This document shows, piece after piece, positions 25,207 through 35,200 of a stretch of 64,000 nucleotides of DNA. The position numbers and the translations under genes are program-made. The DNA is from Bactrocera neohumeralis (lineage: Eukaryota > Arthropoda > Insecta > Diptera > Tephritidae), in assembly GCF_024586455.1 (NCBI RefSeq), contig NC_065921.1, positions 46,894,574 through 46,958,573 on the forward strand, read 5' to 3'. Position 1 is the stretch's first letter. Every line of letters starts with the position of its first letter. Below the pieces are notes generated by a model, which ran no database searches, was not told the DNA's origin, and was given only the letters and a program-made list of their open reading frames with translations.

Positions 25207-27102
25207 ACTTTCGCTTTATTTAATAAATAAAATTAAAGTTTTCTGCTGCTAAACTGCTTGCACGTTCTCTCTGCATTATCGTAATGGAATTTGCAATTAA
25301 CCTCTCCAACAACTTAGAAGGGGAACATGCTTAGGAGTTGTTTCGGGAAATGTGTTTTGTTATCTAGGGCTTTATACTGAGGACCCAAGGGTGTCTATTT
25401 ATTCTTCACAAAGACCTGACGGAAATTGAAGTTGTCTACTGCAGATTATGAGATCATTCAGATAGACAGTACACTACAGGATATAGTTACCTTACAAAGG
25501 GCCATGCACATACGTATATCTCATAAAAACTATCAATATAGTTGCACTAATAAAATTAGTTTATTATACTTAAATTTATATAGGACAATATTTTAATTTA
25601 ATACTACATACGAGTATATAAATATGCAAGTATATCGAATGAAAAGCCACAAAGTGTACTTGCATAAAAAGTATTGAGTTGCACTTCGATTTAAACGTCA
25701 CTGGTGTCCAATCTTCTCCCCTGGCGCGCACTGATGTGCCAATTTATTGCCACATTTCTCCACTTACTTTTACCTGCTCAACTGCAGCGACTATTTTATT
25801 TCATTTTGATATATTTTCATTTCTCTTATATGAAATTTCAACTATCAGTTTCATATGCGGTAAGAATTTACCGCACTTTTGCGTAATACTGGTTTTAATT
25901 TTATAAGTTAACTAAAGTTCTAGTTTCCCATTTGAGAAAGAATATATTAGTTTGGCACATAACAGCTAAACAATAATCCACCAACACAATAGATTTAGTG
26001 TGAAATGCAAATACACTGCCCATTTTTGTGATGGGAAGATGTGCCTGAGAAGAGGTTGAAAAGAGGACTCAAGTTCTTTTAGATTTGAGTCCATGACCAT
26101 TACTGAAATACAAAATTTAAAAATACTGAAATACAAAGGTTACATTAGCTAAGATAAATATGCTGATTTGTCGTGAGGCCACGAATAATTTTACTTGGAG
26201 AGGTAGAGACACTTGTTCGTTACGATGCCCGGAACCAAATCCATCGTCGTATATCGACAAAATGCTCAAACCTTAGTCTTAGTCTGGTGAAAGCTGAAAA
26301 GTGGAGGAGGAAGTGTTAATATGATCTTCCTTTGACAATCTTTATCATTACCACGTAAGTGCCAATGGGGCAATGTCCAGTTAGTAATCCTATTATTATA
26401 GCGATGTGAGTCTAGCTTAAAGGTTGCAGTTCCTTTTACGTTCCACTTTGGGTCCATAAGTTTTTGCAACTCCACAAGACTATGCAATAACCTACGATCT
26501 TGCGGTGACCAGATAGGGCTGGTCGATTCACAAGGAACCAAAAAAACGGAATAATCGCGTGTTCAGGAAATGTTCTTAGGTTCATTTCGAACAAATTCGC
26601 TTAAGAGACTCTGGGTCTAAAATTGGTTTCTAGTCAAAAAAGTTTTTAGCAATGATCCGTAAAACATTTTCCGTATACGCGATTTTATAGAAAAAAGTCT
26701 ATCACACAACCCGACAAGTTTAATTTGGAAGCAACTTATTGTTATTGCTAGTGAGTTCAAACACTCCTTATCTAGCTTTGAGCTCAATGTCGGAATGGAT
26801 GCATAACTCCCTAAAAGATGCCGCATTTCGGAGTACTACATCTGCTGCTCTCTTAATAACTCCCACTGCTGCTTGACTCTACGTAACCTTAATGTAATAA
26901 TGAAGTATAAATATTATAGTATGTATGTATGTCAGTATAAGAAATAGAAACTCCACACTTAATAATTACATTCCTTACTTTGTCAAAGCTCTGTGCTTAA
27001 GGTTTCGAAAATTGAATTTTATATTTTACGAAATTAATTTTCATAAGTTCTTTCAAATATAAATGTATGTGAGAGTACACGACATGAGAAAGCATATACC
27101 CA
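25207..27102. other. Intergenic DNA, no gene recognised
   Basis: The minus-strand frame 26266-26541 (91 codons) has no recognisable domain. All other frames are short. No repeat is identified. Confidence 0.5.
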
Positions 27103-27104
27103 TA

Positions 27105-27242
27105 TGTGACCTGGTCTACGGAAAGGGGGCAAAATTAATGAGATAACGAGAAATAACCGTGAACGGGAAAATAACGAGATAACGGTGTTTCCCAGAAAAC
27201 TTGTTTTCGCACATTAGCTCCCTTTTCGTAGACCAGGTCACA
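27105..27242. mobile_element. 138-bp MITE with terminal inverted repeats and TA duplication
   Basis: TGTGACCTGGTCTACG at the left end is mirrored by CGTAGACCAGGTCACA at the right end, with TA immediately outside both ends (27103-27104 and 27243-27244). The centre has repeated AACGAGATAACGG-like words. A TA duplication fits the Tc1/mariner superfamily, but the parent element is not in this window. Confidence 0.75.
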
Positions 27243-27639
27243 TATATTCATTTAAAAAACCATATTTTCATATCGTTAATATCACATAAAATTCATAACC
27301 AAGTGGAAGACCAATGTAATAGAATTGCAGAAACAATTTAGCACTTTTAATTTATTTAAGTTATTAATTAAATTCAACAACATTCGAAGTGAACATAAAT
27401 ACGTTAAGCACACTTCATGCATATAAAATGCATATCTCCCTGACCCGACAAACGCTTTAAACTGCAAAGGAACTCATAGTATTTTCAAGTATTTCGGGCA
27501 TTTACACGCCATGGCGTGTTGGAAAACGTGACGAAAAAGAAAACCAAATAGTGTATGCATAATATCAAATTTAAGCAAAATACGATACACATGCTATACA
27601 TTGTGACAAAAGGTACCCGAAAATATTTATTTTGTCGCC

Positions 27640-28200
27640 ATCAAATTCATTCCCAACAGACGTAATGACTTAAGCCAACGATTTTGACAATCCCCGAAAC
27701 GCTTTTATGGGCATAAGGTTTCTTTTTTCTCTTCGATCGACTGAAAACAGGTTCCACGGAGCGGCAGTTTTTGTTTGCGGAACATAAAAAATCCGACGCA
27801 GCCAAATGTGGTGAATATTGTGTGTGTGGTCACAATCGTGGCTGGATGCGATGGTGCATTATCATCGTGTAAAATCCATGAAATCTTCTTTCACCATGCC
27901 GGTACTCTTTTTGCAAAAAAATCAGCTTTATCGGGTTGGCTTGAGCAAGAGCGCGTTTCATACCCAAAATCATTCGAACGGACTCGCGAGAAATGTCGAG
28001 CTCTTTTGCCATCTCTCATACACTTGCCTAATGATTTTCAAGCAGAATATCCTTCACTCTTTAATATTTTCATCGGTCGAAAGTCGTCCAGAGCGAAGCA
28101 TGTATTTAACGATCTCCCGACCGTCTTTGAAGACGTACGCCTGTGGTTTTGATAAAAGTAAAGTATAGTATGCCTTTTGCAACATTTTGGACGATTTCGT
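27640..28200 (-). mobile_element. Mariner transposon, internally deleted
   Basis: The minus strand encodes mariner transposase blocks in order: an N-terminal DGREIVKYMLRSGRLSTDEN-like helix-turn-helix region (about 28060-28140), then MAKELDISRESVRMILGMKR and PIKLIFLQKEYR (27900-28012), then directly a HDDNAPSHPATIV block (about 27840-27880) and a KQKLPLRGTCFQSIEEKKE C-terminus. The segment with the first catalytic Asp has been lost between the KEYR and HDDN blocks, and frames change along the element. It is a dead deletion derivative of a mariner of roughly irritans type; that subfamily is a guess from motif wording. Confidence 0.75.
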
Positions 28201-29101
28201 TAACAAAATTTGGTTAGAAATATTAAATTTGAGACAAAATCATTGTTCGATGTTTATAATCACTGTAAATATCGCAACGCACAATTGAGCTGGTTGAGAG
28301 ATCGGCCATATTTGACACATTAATTAAGGAAATTCCTACCAACTTAGAAAAATACTTTTTGAAATATCATTTACTCGAGGAACTCAGTTACAATTCGCGC
28401 ATGTTTTTTTACCACAATGTATAAATACATAAGAACAATCAAACATATACACATAGTAGACGAGCAAATAGTAGAAACACCAAAACGCAAACAGTTTGCA
28501 ATTTGAGGTCAAGTACTAAGAATTCTGTCAGAGCCAATTCAACTATAGCATTCAGATTAATTTCCGCAACATCACAATTGCTATGGCTATGAATGTACAA
28601 GTATAGCTGCCTTTTAAATTGAACCACTTAAATTTCCTTCTTTCTTAAATTTCTAACTTACAGCCACTTGTGGCTGCTCTTTTCGCAACAACATCTGTTT
28701 GTGGGCACGCACAATAATTTTTATGCAAATACATTCTTCTATTCTTAAGCTCTTGAAAAAGTATGTGTTTGCCGGAGGCGCCCTTTTATAGTTTTTAAGC
28801 GAGCTTCATGAAAAATATCTTTACAATGTTAGACTACACAACTTTAAGTTCTAGTAGTGAGACAAACTTAGATAGATAGGACAATTGAGGCTTTGAATTG
28901 CGATCTAGGGTTTATTGTGCACTTACCTATATCATATATGATTACAATGGTCCAGCATCTTGAACAATCCCAATTTCATGTACTATGTCGCAGAACCGTC
29001 AGTTTGCGCAAGAGACTGCGTCTATGTTGGAAAAGTGCTTCGTGAGCCTGGAGTGCCCTGTAAAGAGCGCGAAAAGAAGTCGGATTTTGTCTCGGGGGAG
29101 G
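28201..29101. other. Intergenic DNA, no gene recognised
   Basis: Short frames only, including one at 28985-29185 that runs into the terminal repeat of the next transposon. No domain or repeat is recognised. Confidence 0.5.
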
Positions 29102-29109
29102 TTGTTCAT

Positions 29110-29399
29110 TAGGGTAGGTCTATTCCGGACTTTTTTCGATTCGGGATTTCTAATAGTGCGGATAAGTTGCCTTAGTACTTCCTGATTTCAATGCAACTTT
29201 TTGTTTTGAGATCGGATTGCATCTTCAACCCCAACTCCGGCCTTGAAATTTCGGAAATTCGCCTAAAATCGTGAAATTGTCTTCCTAGCGCCAGAAATAC
29301 GCATCTCATGGTAAAATGTATAAAACAGAAGTTATTTGTCACGAAACCGTTCCCGAGATACGAGCGAAAAGGCGGCGCGCCACAGCGCAAGGTGAAAAT
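29110..29399 (+). repeat. Left terminal inverted repeat
   Basis: It matches the right terminal region in inverse orientation, from TAGGGTAGGTC through the GATACGAGCGAAAAGGCGGC stretch to AAGGTGAAAATC. The right side has extra bases between the TTATTTGTCAC block and the GATATACGAGCG block. Confidence 0.85.
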
Positions 29400-29422
29400 C
29401 GGCTTGCGGCCACACTTCTTGA

Positions 29423-29670
29423 CGTTGATTTCACCGAGTGTTATCACTCACATTCATTCACCTACGCCAAAGGACACGTTCGGATAGGTCTCCATACAAA
29501 TATTTTTTCATCGAGTTCCTTCACTCTTGTCGGTGATTTCGCCGAGTTCTATCACTTACATTCATTTCCCTGCGCCATACGACACGTTCGGACTGGTCTC
29601 CACATACATATTTTTTCATCGAGTTCCTTCACTCTTGTCGTTGATTTCGCCGAGTGCTATCACTTATATT
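29423..29670 (+). repeat. 108-bp tandem repeat, about 2.3 units
   Basis: Units start at CGTTGATTTCACCGAG (29423), CGGTGATTTCGCCGAG (29531) and CGTTGATTTCGCCGAG (29639), a spacing of exactly 108 bp both times. The length is a multiple of three, and frame 29316-29714 stays open through all units, giving 36-residue repeats with the core HIFSSSSFTLV. Whether it is translated is unknown; it may simply be a subterminal repeat of the transposon. Confidence 0.85.
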
Positions 29671-29779
29671 CTCTCAACAGAACACAGAACTCAAAATGTC
29701 TGTATCTAAATTGAAATTTAGACATAAATGTCCTTTGTTTGGCATATATCCGTACAATCTCTATGAGTCCCAGTTACCT

Positions 29780-31152
29780 ATGTACTTACCAGGATGTTCT
29801 TTTGTGTTATCAGTTTGAAAGATTTCGTATGGGGCGACTCCGAGACGACAACTATGAACCTTGGAGTAAAGAGGTTACAGAAATAGTTGCAAAAAAGGTT
29901 GAAAATACTTCAAAATGTCATCTATTCCGATAGTTTCACACACCAGAGTTGTACAAATGCTCACCACATACCATAAGAAATTTCTGACTCTTAAAGGAAC
30001 CCAATAGGTTTGAGCTTTAAAAGAGATGACTTTGTCTCTTCTCTCTCTCTCTCTCTCTCTTCTGTCTCTCTTCTGCCGGAAAATTATTTGACATCGCTGC
30101 TTGTAAATGCATTTATTTTTCTTCTTGCACTTGTCCAAAGGAAAGGAAAGTTCCTATCAATGAACAACCAATTCTCTTGGACCAGAGAACCAGAAGAATT
30201 GGTCGCATTGGAAGTGTTGATCTACCTGAAACAAAAAAGATTACAAAGAAAAATGAACGTAAAGAAATGCTTTCAAAACGTCATTAACATCAACATTTAC
30301 CAGAAAAATATCAGCTAGAATACGTGACCATTCAGATCAGCCAGACTCTCATACAGACGACAACAATGTAGGTGCGTCGCACATGGATTCTTCCAAAAAC
30401 GATGCTGATGATGAATTTTCTCTTCCATCCTCTAAAACCAAACAAAACACACTAGTATAAGAACACACTGCTTTAGCTGCCCAAAGATTTGGAGTACGTG
30501 ATAGAGCTGCGGCCTTGATTGTTTCATCTGCTTTTCTGGATGCCAAAAAAGCAGGTTTGATAACAGAGGATCAGACTAGCTTTGTCACTGACAAATGCAA
30601 GATTAGTCGGGCAAAAAAAGTGTTGGAGTTAAGCTCCAAAACACCGAAAGTATTGACTCTGTATATGGGCTGTATTTTGACTGACGCAAATACAATACAC
30701 TTACTGACGAACGGATAGAAAGGATAGAAGTCAGAAAGTTGGCCCTTGACCGTCTTCTGGCAGCCAGAGAAGCAGAGTCTGACACTGTAAATGGAAGGGT
30801 TAGATGTAATAAAGTGCCAAAGCTGAATTTCAAAGCTAATAATTATTACGATATGATTAACTGGAAGACTATTACCTTGACTGTTTTACCAGTTCTTTGT
30901 TCAGTTTCTAACGAAGAACTCATAAAAGGGCTGTCGGGAGACACTGCAGAGGTATGGAAATTTAGTGAATTCCCCTCTCACACCGTGGCAGTCGAGAGAA
31001 CCGTCAAACTGGTGACAGAGGCATCTTCTAAAGTTATTGGCCCCCAATCTCGTGATCGTTTTATACGCTCTACACTGAAATCTAGGCAACAAGTGCCAAA
31101 GTTTAGTACAAAATCTGATTTTATCAATAAATTTGGCACAGATTCAGACTAA
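29780..31152 (+). pseudogene. Internally deleted transposase-like gene with GLYFDGRK and VERTVKLVTEAS motifs
   Basis: Pieces in changing frames follow the order of a protein family I recall from arthropod and cnidarian genomes as transposase-like, without an established name. They are WSKEVTEIVAKKVE (about 29860), IPIVSHTRVVQMLTTYHKKF (29925-29985), a cysteine cluster LFDIAACKC...CTCP with KVPINEQPILLDQRTRRIG (30088-30210), AAQRFGVRDRAAALIVSSAF (30475-30540), and GLYFD-stop-RKYNTLT (about 30665-30705). The reading then jumps to ERIEVRKLALDRLLAARE and VPKLNFKANNYYDMINW. The end is an intact 137-codon frame (30739-31152) with FPSHTVAVERTVKLVTEAS and RDRFIRSTLKSRQQVPKF. The central catalytic part is deleted at the GLYFDGRK/ERIEVRK join. 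The VER block loosely recalls the hAT C-terminal dimerisation region. A (TC)n run at 30039-30075 interrupts it further. Confidence 0.65.
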
Positions 31153-31350
31153 AACCAGCCTGACATATGGTTGGTTGGTTGGGTTAGGCTTGGGAGGAAC
31201 CCGAAGAGCAGCCACCTCCACGCGGTGGGTTCTGGGTGACCAATACAGGTTAGCTGAGTGCTGCAACAATTTTCACCTTGCGCTGTGGCGCGCCGCCTTT
31301 TCGCTCGTATATCAGGAACGGTGCGTCCTACGGCCATGATTACATATTAC

Positions 31351-31974
31351 ATTTCGGTAGCAAATGATGTGACAAATAACTTTTGTTTTATACATTTTAC
31401 TATGAGATGCGTATTTCAGGCGCTAGGTAGACAATTTAACGATTTTAGGCGAAATTTCAAGGCCGGAGTTGGGGTTGAAGATGCAATGCGATCTCAAAAC
31501 AAAAAGTTGCATTGGAATCAGGAAATGCTAAGGCAACTTTTCCGCACTATTAGAAATCCAGAATCGAAAAAAGTCCAGCATCGACCCACCCTATTTTTCA
31601 TTTCCTTAAGCCTTTCGCAGGTGTACACTCCTAGTTGAAGCTTAGCATGACGCATTCCATTTCGGTAGCAAATGACGTGACAAATAACTTTTGTTTTATA
31701 CATTTTACCATGAGATGCGTATTTCAGGCGCTAGGTAGACAATTTAACGATTTTAGGCGAATTTCCGAAATTTCAAGGCCGGAGTTGGGGTTGAAGATGC
31801 AATCCGATCTCAAAACAAAAAGTTGCATTGGAATCAGGAAATGCTAAGGCAACTTTTCCGCACTATTAGAAATCCAGAATCGAAAAAAGTCCGGAATCGA
31901 CCCACCCTATTGTTCATTTCCTTAAGCCTTTCGCAGGTGTACACTCCCAGTAGAAGCTTAGCATGACGCATTCC
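31351..31974 (+). repeat. Tandem duplication (about 308 bp) covering the transposon right end and its flank
   Basis: Units 31351-31658 and 31659-31974 both start ATTTCGGTAGCAAATGA, run through the terminal inverted repeat to CGACCCACCCTA, and continue with about 65 bp of flank ending TTAGCATGACGCATTCC. The first unit has TTTTTCAT and the second TTGTTCAT after the terminus, so the duplicated block included the target duplication and arose after insertion. Confidence 0.9.
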
Positions 31975-32107
31975 TATTGCCAATGCTGATCTCTTACCAT
32001 TCTCTCCCCCATGCGAAGGCAACCTTATTTCTTTAAAGAGAAAATTAGTTTGAGTAAAAATACTCACATAGATAGATAAAGACATGATAGACGATCTCAA
32101 TTTATTA

Positions 32108-33865
32108 ACAAGTAAGGAAGAAGAGTAAGGAAAAATAGCTTAGTTCGGGTATAATTAATATTTCATACTCATTCAATTACCAAGGATTAAAGCCAGGGAA
32201 GTACCCTCAGGTACAAAAGGCCTGTTGATTATATGGGGTCAGGAGTGAGCTTTAACCCGATTTTATTCGTCATAAGTTCAAATGAGCACCAGTAAAATAA
32301 AACCACGATCTCTCAATTATTAAGATAACTCACATATTGGCCAATATATGCTGCATAAAATCACCTGGAAGTTCGAAAATTTGTATCAATTGTCCAGTGA
32401 GAATTTCATGACATTTCATTGATTGGAAATGAAGTTATTGCGTTTTAAGGGTCAGTATGTTTGTGTTATCGGTGCGAAAATGAGCTTCGAACAAAGAGCC
32501 AACAATAAGTCTTGTTTTAAAATTGGTATAACTTTTACCGAAACGTTTTAATTGATGAAACAAGTTAATGGCGATGATTGTCTATCGCGTAGCAGAGTGC
32601 ACGAGTGGTTTCAACGTGTTCAAAGTGGTCGTGAGGAAATTCCATCGAAACTGTGCGTGAATTCATCAAAAATCAACCGAAATCATCATTGAAATTCATG
32701 GAAATGGAATTGAACATTTCCAAAACATCGATTTATTACATTTTGACCTAACATTTGGGCTTACGAAAGGTGTGTGCCCGGGTTGTTCCGCACAAATTGA
32801 TTAACAACCAAAAATTGTTCAGAATCCAACGTTCGATTCGACGCTTGTGACCGATTATTTGACCAAAAATCACATTTTAACCATTAACCACTCCCCGAAT
32901 TCACCTTATATGGCACCTGGCGACTATTTTCTTTCCAGAAAAATGGAATTGCCCATGAAAGGAAAGCGTTATGTAGACGTAGAGGTCATACAAAAGGCTT
33001 CCACCGGCGTACTGGCGGCCATACCGAGCTAAAACACTCGTTCGACATGCTTTTGGCCCATGCAAAAAGCTGTATTGAAGGAGAAGGAGACTATTTTAAA
33101 AAAAATAAATTGGTTTTGCACAAAAAACCATTTGTTCTGTGTTTTCTTTAAGTCCTGTCCGATATTTTCAGTCAAAAGTCAACTATAGATATTGGTACAT
33201 ATATTCGGTACCTATGGGTACCTATTGAACACTTGTTCATAAGGTGGCATATTCTAAAGGGATTATTCGTGCAAAGTCTTGTCCCGTTACATTAATTGCT
33301 TCTTGGTTTGTTCACTCGAAAGGAAAGAATCATATGGAACTAAACATTGTGTTATAGTAGGCTATAGTCTAGCTCCCATAAAGCCTTCCCATATCATCTC
33401 GGAGGTAAAATTTAATGTCTCTGGCGTATTTAATTATCGATTTATCGCATTTTTAGTAGTTTTTAACGGTACCGTTATATGAGGAGTGAAGGAAATTACA
33501 AATTACAGGAAAATATCTTAATTTAGTGCTTAGTTATGGTACTTTATACGTTTTCGGATAATGGCGTATTGTGGACGTGGCAGTGTTCGGGTTACGCCCA
33601 TCTACGAATTTCCCTTTACGTTTTTGCCAAGGAAAATGTGTACCAAGTTTCAGCAGGATATCTCATTTTTTACTCAAGTTACAACTTGAATGGATGGACG
33701 GACGGGCAGACAGACAGTCACTCGGATTTAAACTTTTTTCGTCATCTTGATCATTTATATATATGTACATAACTCTATATCTACATCGATTAGGTTTCGG
33801 TGATTCATGTAACAGATAGGTGAACAACACTATGTGCCGACATGTTGCAAGAGTATAAAAAGTTA
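32108..33865 (+). mobile_element. Diverged dispersed repeat interrupted by a mariner remnant
   Basis: The left part starts ACAAGTAAGGAAGAAGAGTAAGG with CTTAGTTCGGGTATAA. The right part (33480-33865) has GGACGTGGCAGTG, TTTACTCAAGTTACAACTTG, a GGACGG/GACA tract, CGTCATCTTGATCATTTATA and TTGCAAGAGTATAAAAAG. These are the start and end blocks of the family at 5693-6788 in the same order. A mariner-type pseudogene lies between them, so the repeat probably received the mariner. Confidence 0.6.
32480..33150 (+). pseudogene. Mariner transposase, internally deleted
   Basis: It opens with MSFEQRANNKSCFKIG (start codon near 32489) and a DDCLSRSRVHEWFQRVQSGR block (about 32570-32632), which is the N-terminal DNA-binding region of mariner. 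A degenerate IKNQPKSSLKFMEMELNISK stretch follows. The frame at 32847-33032 carries HSPNSPYMAPGDYFLSRKME and KGKRYVDVEVIQKASTGVL, the region around the third catalytic Asp (APGDY). The segment with the first two catalytic Asp residues is deleted and frames shift. The lineage differs from the copies at 10077 and 27640. Confidence 0.78.
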
Positions 33866-35188
33866 GCAAACTCGTTAACTTCGGTTGTACCGAAGCTACA
33901 ATACGATTCATAGGAATATTTTATATTATAGTAGTCAGATCTGATCAATATATTTGAATGCTCTAGAATTGCCCATGGTAAATTTTGTGAAGATATTTGC
34001 GCAATTAATATAGTTTTCCATACAAGAATTTGAATTCGATCGTTCAGTATGGACTATCAGTTCAGGGTGTAAAAAAAAAATGGTGCGTGGGGTCCCTACG
34101 CGCGGAAGAAGTAAATTTCTTAGTGATATTCCAAGAAATGCATATCATTTTGTATGAAAGAAAACTAGCGAGAGGGAAAGGATAAAAATATGGTGGAGTG
34201 ACCAACACTTTCTTAAATTCACATAAAACATCATACAGAATTCAATTTGCAACTTATCTATGCTTTAAGCAGATAACTTAAAATAATATTTTAGAAGTTG
34301 TTCAATTTATGATTTTTAGCTTTTGCCATCGTCGCGAAAAGACGCTTGTTGACAAAGGCATGCTCTAGGAGATGTTACGGCGTCTGTTTTTATGAATGAA
34401 GCGAGGTCGCTTGTGGAATTTGCGCCTGCGTTTATGAATGAAATCGTTTTTGTTGTAAAATTCACTACACTTGGGCTTCGCCAATTCGTTTGCCATATTG
34501 ACTCGCCATGCTTATGCTATCAATTGATGTTTTTGTAGAACAATGTTTCAATTTTTTGCTGGTGACATATTCAAATGTGTACGCATATGTATGTTTGTAC
34601 GCTTGTGTATTATTTGTTCGGCAATGTATACAAATATATGTACATATAAGTATATATGAATGTATGAACATCCAGATTAATTCGCGCACATGTAATATAT
34701 TGATAAGTGACAAAATCATGATTTGAATTTCTGAACGCGCACATGCCTATACATATACATATGTAGTACATTCATATGAGCATGTGCAGATAATAAGATT
34801 AATATGATAGACGATGTATTTATATGTACATTGTTGTGATAAATTCAATTTCTATTAGTAAGAAACGTAATACAAAAATATTTATTAGCATAGTTTTTAT
34901 CTCAAAAGTAAAAAAAATTATTAACTATGCATGTTACTGATTGTAAATATTTCTATGCATGCATTAATACAAAATAATACTCATATCATAATCATGTTTA
35001 CATGCCAATATGGAAACGTCGACGTCAAAACTTAAAATCATACATACATACATATGTATTTGCATACATTACGATTTTCAAGTTGAAAGCAAAAATTGAA
35101 GCATGCAAAACGAAATTCTTTACATTTGTTGGGAGTGTAAACATGGGCAATGCATACATATACATATTTATGTCTCTTCATATTCCCA
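33866..35188. other. AT-rich intergenic DNA
   Basis: Contains many CATATGTA/TACATATG words (around 34560-34790 and 34920-35170) and short chance frames. The 33893-34060 part may be a fragment of a dispersed repeat. No gene is recognised. Confidence 0.5.
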
Positions 35189-35200
35189 GCTTGGGCATAC

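Larger units (their letters stand above)
29110..31909 (+). mobile_element. DNA transposon with about 290-bp terminal inverted repeats and 8-bp TSD
   Basis: The left end TAGGGTAGGTCTATTCCGGA at 29110 and the right end at 31909 (reverse complement TAGGGTGGGTCGATTCCGGA) are inverted copies. TTGTTCAT lies directly outside both ends (29102-29109 and 31910-31917). The inverted repeats extend inward to about 29399 and from about 31269. The right one is complicated by a tandem duplication of about 308 bp that carries a second right terminus ending at 31593. The element encloses a degenerate transposase-like gene. The 8-bp duplication and TAGGG terminus fit hAT-like elements. Confidence 0.85.

Noticed and set aside
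26266..26541. 91-codon minus-strand frame
   Set aside because: No recognisable domain, no splice context and no repeat relation; possibly decayed coding DNA, but not supportable.
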